NCBI GenBank assembly: GCA_023446865.1
Contig: JAEXPL010000369.1
Location: 1 to 13,807 of the forward strand
Direction: 5' to 3'
Source of the DNA: Verrucomicrobiota bacterium
Lineage (GTDB): Bacteria; Verrucomicrobiota; Verrucomicrobiia; Opitutales; Opitutaceae
Length of the DNA stretch: 13,807 nucleotides
Part shown: positions 5,357 to 11,337 of the stretch, one piece after another
Position numbering within the stretch: the first letter of the stretch is position 1
How the letters are laid out: each line of letters opens with the position of its first letter
The notes under the pieces: model-generated
What the model was told of the DNA's origin: nothing
The model's input: the letters and a program-made list of their open reading frames with translations, nothing else
The model's database searches: none
Program-made: the position numbers and the translations under genes

Positions 5357-8094
5357 AGCGGAGCCGCAGGGGCTTCGCCGTGGTGCTCGCGGTGGCGTTG
5401 CTGGCGGCGATCGTGCTGCTGCTGTTGGCGCTCACGGCGCTCACGCGGCAGGAGTTGCGGGCATCGGCCCAGCGTGGAGCGGCCGAGCAGGCGCGTCGCA
5501 ACGCCCAACTCGGGCTGCGCATCGCCCTCGGGCGGCTGCAGGCGGCGGCGGGCCCCGCCCCCTGCAGCGCGGCGGCCGCGGCGGCTCAGGGAGCGCGCAA
5601 TCTGCACTGGACCGGGGTCTGGAACGATTCGGGCGCTTCCGTGTGGTTGGTGTCGGGCACAACGCCGAATCCGGATGCGGAAATCGTGACCAGCGGCGCC
5701 GCGGCAGATGGCGCGGCGCTCATCGGCTCCAACACGACCTCCGCACCGGATGGCGCGGTGGCGGCACCTTACGAGAACATCGAGGTCGCCGCGTTGGCCG
5801 GCCTCGCGGGAGAGCAGACGGTCGGGCGCTTCGCGTTCTGGATCGGTGACGAGGGAGTGAAGGGGCATGTCAGCGTGGTCGATCGCGTCGACGAAGTGCC
5901 GGTGCCGCCGAGTCCGGCGACGGATGATCCGGTGACGAGCGCGGCCGAGCGGGCGCGACTGCGGCAGTTGGTGGCGCACCGGTCGGGCAACGACGCGTTG
6001 AACTATGGCGGCGAGCCACCAACCAGCGGTTTCCAGCTGAAGGCCGAGGACGAGGCGAACTCCGCGGTGCGCTGGATGCAGTTCGGTGCCGCGCTGACGT
6101 ACAACCAACTGCGCTTTCAGGATCTCGGCTCGGCGCAGGCCACGGAGAACTATCGCGCATTCCTGCGGCGGCACTTCCACGATCTCACGGTGCATTCGCT
6201 CGGCGTGCTGGCGAATGCGGCGCGGGGCGGGTTGCGCCGGAACTTCAGCGATCTCGGCGCGTCCGTCGTACCGGCGGGCGTGGTCGATCTGGAGCGCTAC
6301 CGTCCGCAGGCGGGGCGGCTACCGGTGACGGGCGGGACGGCGGCCATCGGCGAGGCGACGGCGCAGATCAAGCCGATCGTCACGGAATGGGCGCTGGACT
6401 TCGTGCCCTACCGGGAGGACGGCGGCTCGCGGTTGCTCGTCGCCTGTCGCCTGCGGCTGGAACTCTGGAACCCATTCAACCTGCCGCTGGCGCAGACGCC
6501 CTCCGGTGTGCCCGACTACCGGGTACGGATCACGGGCTTGCCGGTGGTGCGTGTGCAAGGCCCGAGCGGCCTTGTGGGTGAATTCGATCTCGGCGCATCG
6601 CTCGGCCCGGCGCGTGAGATCACCGCGGATGTCGCGGGCGACATTGGCGCCGGGCAAGTGGCTGTGGTCCAGACGGTGGTGACACTGGCATGGGACAGCG
6701 GCCTGCAGGTCGACGATGCGACGCCAACCGACTCGGGGGACGATGTGCTCCAAGTCTCGTCCGTTGCAGGCGGTCCGGAGTCACTCCGGGTGGAGTTGTT
6801 TCCAGCAGCCGAGGCGGCGAGTGCACTCACGGTTTTTGAGGGTTTTCCCGCGGCGGCATTCACCCGGCGGAGCCCGGCAGGTGGTTGGACGGTCGCGGGC
6901 AACGCGCCGTTTGGCAGCGACGCGGCGTTGGTGCGCCTTGGCGCGAGCTACCACTTCCGGCTCGATCCGGAGCGGACGACTTGGGCGGAGTGGGTCGATC
7001 CGGTCGCGCCTCGGACGGCGGTCCCGGATCTGAAGAATGCGACCGTCAGCTACGCGCCGGAGTTTTGGCAATCGGTCGCTGGCGATCCGGCGGCTAACGC
7101 TGCGGCGGCAGCGCAGGAGTTCGCCGGCGGCGAACTCTTCGCGGTCGGTCGGACGCTGTGCACCTACGATTTCACGGTGCAGCGTAACCTCAGCCTCGCG
7201 GCACTGGCGCAACTCTCGGTACCGGGCGAACGGGCGTTCGCTGTCGGCAATCCGTGGGGTGGGGCGCACAACGCCGTCTTCGACGAAGCGTGCTTCAGTC
7301 CCGTGCCGGAGAGTTGGATGCCCGGGCAGCGCCTGCCCAACATCCGCCATCGGGTGCTGGACTGGGACGGTGCGCCAACACCCGATGTGGCGGAGCTTGG
7401 CTCCCTCGGCGCGGCGCGATTTCTCGGTGTCGAGGGGCAGTTCAATGTGAACTCAACCTCGGCGGAGGCGTGGACGGCAGTCCTTGGGCGCACAGTCCTC
7501 GGCTGGGCGGCCGCGGATGGGACGGTGGCGAACCTCGAGAATCCGTTCTTCGCCTTCGGGCAGTCCGCGCCTTTTGCCCCGCCTGACACACGGGGTAAGC
7601 GGCGTTTCTCCGACGAGGCGATCCAGGCTCTGGCGACGGAGCTGGCGTGGCGGATCACGACGCGGCCGCGCCCGTTTCGTTCGCTCGAGGAGTTCGTAAA
7701 CAGCGGTGTGCTGCAGGCGGCGATCGACGCCGCCGGGCTTAACACCCGAGCTGAGTACTGCGCCGATCTTGGTGGAATCCCGCCCGCGCGCTGGTCGGCG
7801 AACTGGCTCTCGCAGGCAGCCGTGTTGAACACGCTGGCACCGGTGCTTGCCGTGCGTTCCGACACGTTTCTGATCCGCGTTTGTGGCGAGGCGCTGAACC
7901 CGGCGCTTGAGCAAGACGATCCGGACCGCGTCGCGGCACGGGCATGGTGCGAGGCGGTCGTGCAGCGCTTGCCGGAGTATGTCGACCCGAGCGAAGGCGC
8001 CGCAGTCTGGCCGCCAACCAAGAGCGACAACCCGACGCTCGGCCGGCGTTTCCGCATCGTGGCGTTTCGCTGGCTCGGCCCGGACGACCTCTGA
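5353..8094 (+). CDS. Large GspK-like prepilin protein, Verru_Chthon cassette protein A-like
   Basis: This 913-aa protein closes the operon. It starts MKRSRRG7|FAVVLAVALLAA, a PilX/GspK-like leader and helix (about 8-31) without the Glu at +5 found in its partners; GspK also lacks that residue and caps the pseudopilus tip. Three further stretches look like GspK: RFAFWIGDEGVKG (159-171, the 'W-I-x-DE' region), FNVNSTS (697-703, like the NVNTAS motif) and PFRSLEEF (774-781). It is almost three times the usual length of GspK (about 320 aa); the extra mass lies between the first two motifs and includes ELWNPFN (370-376). The length, the position after the GspJ-like gene and the WNPF motif match what I recall of TIGR02600, but this is unchecked. 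The mature protein should be anchored in the inner membrane with nearly everything outside. No terminator follows. Confidence 0.75.
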   Translation: MKRSRRGFAVVLAVALLAAIVLLLLALTALTRQELRASAQRGAAEQARRNAQLGLRIALGRLQAAAGPAPCSAAAAAAQGARNLHWTGVWNDSGASVWLVSGTTPNPDAEIVTSGAAADGAALIGSNTTSAPDGAVAAPYENIEVAALAGLAGEQTVGRFAFWIGDEGVKGHVSVVDRVDEVPVPPSPATDDPVTSAAERARLRQLVAHRSGNDALNYGGEPPTSGFQLKAEDEANSAVRWMQFGAALTYNQLRFQDLGSAQATENYRAFLRRHFHDLTVHSLGVLANAARGGLRRNFSDLGASVVPAGVVDLERYRPQAGRLPVTGGTAAIGEATAQIKPIVTEWALDFVPYREDGGSRLLVACRLRLELWNPFNLPLAQTPSGVPDYRVRITGLPVVRVQGPSGLVGEFDLGASLGPAREITADVAGDIGAGQVAVVQTVVTLAWDSGLQVDDATPTDSGDDVLQVSSVAGGPESLRVELFPAAEAASALTVFEGFPAAAFTRRSPAGGWTVAGNAPFGSDAALVRLGASYHFRLDPERTTWAEWVDPVAPRTAVPDLKNATVSYAPEFWQSVAGDPAANAAAAAQEFAGGELFAVGRTLCTYDFTVQRNLSLAALAQLSVPGERAFAVGNPWGGAHNAVFDEACFSPVPESWMPGQRLPNIRHRVLDWDGAPTPDVAELGSLGAARFLGVEGQFNVNSTSAEAWTAVLGRTVLGWAAADGTVANLENPFFAFGQSAPFAPPDTRGKRRFSDEAIQALATELAWRITTRPRPFRSLEEFVNSGVLQAAIDAAGLNTRAEYCADLGGIPPARWSANWLSQAAVLNTLAPVLAVRSDTFLIRVCGEALNPALEQDDPDRVAARAWCEAVVQRLPEYVDPSEGAAVWPPTKSDNPTLGRRFRIVAFRWLGPDDL

Positions 8095-8164
8095 CGCAGG
8101 CAAGCCCGCTGCGACTTTTCTTGCCGAGCGGGGGGCGCACCGTTCCCATCGCGGCCGACCTACC

Positions 8165-8734
8165 ATGTCACAATCTTCTCGCACCACCGAGTCGCTCTTC
8201 GAACGTGCCATCTTTGCCAGCCGCTGGCTGCAGGCTCCGCTGTACGCGGGCCTGATCATCGCGCAATGCGTCTACGTCTGGCAGTTCTTCGTCGAACTCT
8301 GGCATCTCGTGCATTTCGCCTTCGGGCATCCGGCAGGCGTGCAGGACCCGAGCACCCATATCATGTTGGCGGTGCTGGGACTGATCGACGTCGTCATGAT
8401 CGCGAACCTGCTGATCATGGTGATCGTAGGCGGCTACGAGACGTTCGTTTCGCGCCTGAACCTCGACCACCACGAGGACCAGCCGGAATGGCTCAGCCAC
8501 GTGAACGCCGGTGTGCTCAAGGTGAAGCTCGCGACCGCGCTCATCAGCATCTCATCGATCCATCTTCTGAAGACATTCATCGAAGTGCGTTCGCCGGCGT
8601 TCAGCGCGGCGAAGGACGGCGTCATGTGGCAAGTGATCATCCACACGGTCTTCGTCGGTTCGGCGATCTTCCTCGCGTGGACGGACAAGGTGATGATGGC
8701 CGGGGTGAAGGCGGTGCGCGACGAGGCGCATTGA
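8165..8734 (+). CDS. yqhA: YqhA/UPF0114 family inner membrane protein
   Basis: This 189-aa membrane protein belongs to the UPF0114 (TIGR00645, E. coli YqhA) family, which has no settled function. It has four hydrophobic segments, at about residues 22-45, 66-90, 118-138 and 154-172. The stretch after the second segment, GGYETFVSRLNLDHHEDQPEWL (89-110), contains the conserved part of the family. Length is close to that of YqhA (about 165 aa), with a longer first loop. The ATG at 8165 has no clear Shine-Dalgarno sequence; it was chosen because the family alignment begins directly after it. It sits 70 bp after the pseudopilin operon and 53 bp before the next gene, so shared transcription with either is possible. 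Confidence 0.88.
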   Translation: MSQSSRTTESLFERAIFASRWLQAPLYAGLIIAQCVYVWQFFVELWHLVHFAFGHPAGVQDPSTHIMLAVLGLIDVVMIANLLIMVIVGGYETFVSRLNLDHHEDQPEWLSHVNAGVLKVKLATALISISSIHLLKTFIEVRSPAFSAAKDGVMWQVIIHTVFVGSAIFLAWTDKVMMAGVKAVRDEAH

Positions 8735-8775
8735 GCGAGAGTCGACCGCATTTTGCCGACGGGCACGTTTCGTGC

Positions 8776-8780
8776 AGGAA
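8776..8780 (+). promoter_or_regulatory. Ribosome binding site of the amidotransferase-like gene
   Basis: AGGAA lies 7 nt before the ATG at 8788 and follows directly after a small hairpin (GCACG TTT CGTGC, 8763-8775). This supports ATG 8788 as the start. The hairpin has no T-run and is not a terminator. Confidence 0.5.
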
Positions 8781-8787
8781 TCACCCC

Positions 8788-9483
8788 ATGCGCATCCACT
8801 ATCTGCAGCACGAACCGTTCGAAGGACTGGGCAGCATGGAGGCGTGGTTCCGCGCGCGCGGCGCGGCGATCACCGCCACGCACCTCTACCGCGGCGAGGC
8901 GCTGGCGGCGCTCGGCGACTTCGACTGGCTCGTGATCATGGGCGGCGGCATGAGTGTGAACGACGAACGCGAGCTGCCCTGGCTCGTGCCGGAGAAGGAA
9001 ATTGTTCGCCGCGCCATCGCGGCCGACAAGCGCGTGCTCGGTGTCTGCCTCGGCGCCCAGATGATCGCCAGTGCGCTCGGGGCGCGCGTCTACATGAACA
9101 CCGCGAAGGAGATCGGTTGGTGGAAACTCGCACGCGCCACAGGCGCGGCGACGCATCCGCTCGGCGCGGCGCTGCCCGACGGCGCCGAGGTTTTCCACTG
9201 GCACGGCGAGACCTTCGACCTGCCGGCGGGTGCGGTGCTACTCGCAGGAAGCGCGGCCACGGCGAACCAGGCTTTTGCGGTGGGCCGTCGCGTACTCGGA
9301 CTACAGTTTCACCTCGAAACAACGGAGGTCTCGGCGCGCGAGCTGATCGCCGGCTCGGCGGGCGACCTCGCGAATCCCGGACCATTTGTCCAGACCCCGG
9401 AGGAGATGCTGGCGAGGCCGGAGCGCTTCGCGGCGCTCAATGCCCAGATGGCGCAGGTGCTGGAGACTCTGGCGACGGGTTGA
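8788..9483 (+). CDS. Class I glutamine amidotransferase-like protein
   Basis: This 231-aa protein is a stand-alone class I (triad) glutamine amidotransferase domain of the GMP-synthase-like type. The nucleophile elbow GVCLGAQ places the catalytic Cys at residue 87; the His and Glu of the triad are in FHLETTE (H175, E177). MGGGMSVND (51-59) is the oxyanion-side loop typical of this subfamily. Such proteins hydrolyse glutamine or, in some members, act on gamma-glutamyl compounds; the true substrate cannot be told from sequence. It is not a typical PabA/TrpG, which would have GVCLGHQ and FHPES. It lies 71 bp upstream of folP on the same strand, so a link with folate or PABA synthesis is possible but unsupported by motifs. 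Confidence 0.88.
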   Translation: MRIHYLQHEPFEGLGSMEAWFRARGAAITATHLYRGEALAALGDFDWLVIMGGGMSVNDERELPWLVPEKEIVRRAIAADKRVLGVCLGAQMIASALGARVYMNTAKEIGWWKLARATGAATHPLGAALPDGAEVFHWHGETFDLPAGAVLLAGSAATANQAFAVGRRVLGLQFHLETTEVSARELIAGSAGDLANPGPFVQTPEEMLARPERFAALNAQMAQVLETLATG

Positions 9484-9554
9484 TCGTTTGACGTTTCGCG
9501 GCTGGCTTTCGGCTTGGCGGCGGCGGCGGGGTGGGGCAGCGATGAGACCGCCGC

Positions 9555-10409
9555 ATGACCGCCCAACCACAGCCCAACCCGGTTCGCACTCTGGAGTGCC
9601 GTGGGCTGCGGGTGACGCTTGGTGCGGTGCCGGTGATCGTGGGCATCATCAACGTGACGCCGGATTCATTCTACGACGGCGGGCGCCACGCGACCACCGA
9701 AGCCGCAGTGGCGCAGGCGGAACGGCTTGTCACCGAGGGCGCGGGCATGCTCGACATCGGCGGCATGTCGACCCGACCCGGCCACACGGATGTCTCGGTG
9801 GCTGAGGAGATCGCGCGCGTCGTTCCTGTGATTGCGGCGCTGGCCGGCACGGTCGCGGTACCGCTCTCGATCGACACGTTCCGGCCGGAAGTGGCCCGCG
9901 CTGCGCTCGAGGCCGGTGCGCACGTGGTGAACGACATCCACGGCCTGCAGCGCGCGCCGGAACTGGCGCGGCTCGCCGCGGAGTTCGGCGCGGCGGCAAT
10001 CGCCATGCATTTCGAGAAAGGATTCGAGACCGCGACCGGTGACCTGATCGAGCGCCAGCTCGCGTTCTTCCGTCGCACGCTGGCCATCGCGGCCGAGAGG
10101 GGCCTTCCCGCGGAGCGGATCGTGCTGGATCCGGGCATCGGCTTCCACAAGACACAGCCGCAGAACCTCGAGTTGATGGCGCGCCTCGGCGAATTGCGCG
10201 CCCTCGGGTTGCCGGTCCTGCTCGGATCATCGCGGAAGTCCGTGATCTCCCACGTGCTCGATCTGCCGCCTGACGAACGGCTCGAGGGAACGCTCGCCAC
10301 GACCGCGCTCGCGGCGTGGCAACGGGTCGAGTTTCTCCGCGTGCACGACGTGCGCGCCAATCTCCGCGCCGCCCGGATGGCGGCCGCTCTGCGCAACGCT
10401 TCGCCATGA
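9555..10409 (+). CDS. folP: Dihydropteroate synthase
   Basis: FolP joins 6-hydroxymethyl-7,8-dihydropterin pyrophosphate and p-aminobenzoate to give dihydropteroate; it is the sulfonamide target. The 284-aa protein shows the family motifs in order: GIINVTPDSF (30-39), DIGGMSTRPG (67-76), SIDTFRPE (105-112), NDIHG (126-130), MHF (151-153), LDPGIGFHKT (191-200), LGSSRKS (223-229) and RVHDV (262-266). Pyrophosphate- and pterin-binding residues (N33, R74, D107, N126, D192, K228, R262, H264) are all in place. The common ESTRPG motif reads MSTRPG, so Glu is replaced by Met71; other lineages also vary here. It is the first gene of a compact folate operon and overlaps folB by four bases (ATGA). No strong Shine-Dalgarno sequence is visible; a TTGACG at 9488-9493 may be a -35 box, but no matching -10 was found. 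Confidence 0.96.
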   Translation: MTAQPQPNPVRTLECRGLRVTLGAVPVIVGIINVTPDSFYDGGRHATTEAAVAQAERLVTEGAGMLDIGGMSTRPGHTDVSVAEEIARVVPVIAALAGTVAVPLSIDTFRPEVARAALEAGAHVVNDIHGLQRAPELARLAAEFGAAAIAMHFEKGFETATGDLIERQLAFFRRTLAIAAERGLPAERIVLDPGIGFHKTQPQNLELMARLGELRALGLPVLLGSSRKSVISHVLDLPPDERLEGTLATTALAAWQRVEFLRVHDVRANLRAARMAAALRNASP

Positions 10410-10768
10410 CCGCAAAAATCCACCTCAAGAACATGCTCTTCTACGGCTACCACGGCGACCTCGCCGAGGAGAACACGCTGGGGCAGCGCTTCATCGTCGA
10501 CCTCACGCTGGCGCTCGACATCGCCGAGGTGGCACGCACCGACGCGCTGGAGGCGACCGTCGACTACGTGGCCGTGCACGAGGTCTGCCGGAAGCTGGTC
10601 GAGGAGGAGCGTGTGCGGATGATCGAGACGCTCGCTGCCCGGATCGCCGAGCGGCTGCTGAAGGGTTTCCCGCGTCTGACTGCCGTCGACGTGACGGTGA
10701 AGAAACCCAGCGTGCCGATGAAGGGCGTGTTGGATTACGTGGCGGTGGAAACCAGCCGCACGCGGTGA
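10406..10768 (+). CDS. folB: Dihydroneopterin aldolase
   Basis: FolB cleaves 7,8-dihydroneopterin to 6-hydroxymethyl-7,8-dihydropterin and glycolaldehyde, the step before FolK. The 120-aa product has the usual length. It carries the family signatures FYGYHG (12-17), the catalytic-site Glu pair after it (E21, E22), VDYVAV (52-57) with Tyr54, IETLAARIAERLL (73-85) with the pterin-anchoring Glu74, and VKKPSVPM (98-105) with the catalytic Lys at about 100. ATG 10406 overlaps the folP stop, and its own stop overlaps the GTG of folK, so translation of the three is probably coupled. Confidence 0.95.
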   Translation: MTAKIHLKNMLFYGYHGDLAEENTLGQRFIVDLTLALDIAEVARTDALEATVDYVAVHEVCRKLVEEERVRMIETLAARIAERLLKGFPRLTAVDVTVKKPSVPMKGVLDYVAVETSRTR

Positions 10769-11334
10769 CGAGCGCCTACATCGCCCTCGGCAGCAATCTC
10801 GGCGACCGCGTGGCCCTGCTGCGCGGCGCCTTGGCGGCGCTGCAGCGCGATGGTGCGGTGCGGGTGGTCGCGGAGTCCGCCGTGTACGAGACCGCGCCGG
10901 TCGGCGGACCGAAACAGCCGGACTATCTCAACATGGTCGTCGCGGTGTCGACCGAGTTGACGGCGGAGGTGTTGCTTGAGCGCTGCCTTGCCGTCGAGGC
11001 CGAGCATGGTCGCGTGCGGCGCGAACGCTGGGGTGCGCGCACGCTCGACTTGGATCTCCTCGCCTACGGGGAGGTACAACTGGAGAGCGAGCGACTCACG
11101 CTGCCGCACCCGCGCATGGCGGAACGGGCGTTCGTTCTCGTGCCCTTGGCCGAGATCGCGCCGGCGTTGAACATCGGTGACACCACGGTCCGTGAACTCG
11201 CGGCGCAGTGCGAACGCTCGGGACTGCGCCGGCTCGGCCCCTTGGCTGAGGTAGCCGAGGATAGGGCGAGTCGTCCCCGACGAGCCGCGCCGGATGCGGC
11301 TCACCCGGAGGGTTCGCCCTACCTCGGAGTCTGA
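10765..11334 (+). CDS. folK: HPPK (6-hydroxymethyl-dihydropterin pyrophosphokinase), extended C-terminus
   Basis: FolK transfers pyrophosphate from ATP to 6-hydroxymethyl-7,8-dihydropterin, giving the substrate of FolP. Family motifs are complete: ALGSNLGDR (7-15), QPDYLNMV (51-58), GRVRRERWGARTLDLDLL (82-99) with the two Mg-binding Asp residues D95 and D97, and LPHPRMAERAFVLVPL (113-128). The start is a GTG at 10765 that overlaps the folB stop (GTGA). At 189 aa it is about 25-30 residues longer than usual. The extra part, from about residue 164, is Arg/Pro/Ala-rich and coincides exactly with a palindromic repeat element at 11255-11327, so it is probably not a functional domain. The stop lies 3 nt before pabBC. 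Confidence 0.94.
   Translation: MTSAYIALGSNLGDRVALLRGALAALQRDGAVRVVAESAVYETAPVGGPKQPDYLNMVVAVSTELTAEVLLERCLAVEAEHGRVRRERWGARTLDLDLLAYGEVQLESERLTLPHPRMAERAFVLVPLAEIAPALNIGDTTVRELAAQCERSGLRRLGPLAEVAEDRASRPRRAAPDAAHPEGSPYLGV
11255..11327. repeat. 73-bp palindromic repeat element inside the folK 3' end
   Basis: The outer arms CCGAGGATAGGGCGA (11255-11269) and TCGCCCTACCTCGG (11314-11327) pair over 14 bp with a single bulged base. Between them lie three smaller hairpins: TCGTC/GACGA (11271-11283), GAGCCGC/GCGGCTC (11282-11302, sharing two bases with the first) and ACCC/GGGT (11303-11313), giving a cloverleaf-like fold. An alternative at the right end is AGGG-TTCG-CCCT, a UUCG-tetraloop hairpin (11309-11320). 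CTGAG occurs on both sides (11246-11250 and 11331-11335) and may be a target duplication. This structure resembles dispersed REP- or MITE-like elements. Only one copy is in the window, so the repetitive nature is inferred. Confidence 0.7.
11326..11329 (+). promoter_or_regulatory. Candidate ribosome binding site of pabBC
   Basis: GGAG lies 8 nt before the pabBC ATG at 11338. Its first two bases belong to the right arm of the palindromic element, so folding of that arm could hide the site and make pabBC translation depend on ribosomes finishing folK. This consequence is inference. Confidence 0.45.
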
Positions 11335-11337
11335 GCC

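Noticed and set aside
8095..8164. Terminator after the pseudopilin operon
   Set aside because: CCCGCT and AGCGGG could pair but the loop is about 17 nt and no T-run follows the stem; the short TTTT lies in the loop.
8735..8787. Promoter before the amidotransferase gene
   Set aside because: TTGCCG with AGGAAT after 17 nt matches the consensus poorly, and the AGGAA is better explained as the ribosome binding site.
8788..9483. PabA/TrpG (glutaminase of PABA synthesis)
   Set aside because: The nucleophile motif is GVCLGAQ and the His motif FHLE, unlike GVCLGHQ and FHPES of PabA; only the position near folP suggests it.
11255..11327. tRNA-like gene
   Set aside because: The length (73 bp), cloverleaf pattern and a GGTTCG string recall a tRNA, but the arms have wrong lengths, there is no 7-nt T-loop of the TTCRA type, no plausible anticodon arm, and the outer stem is 14 bp with a bulge. 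It also lies within a coding frame.
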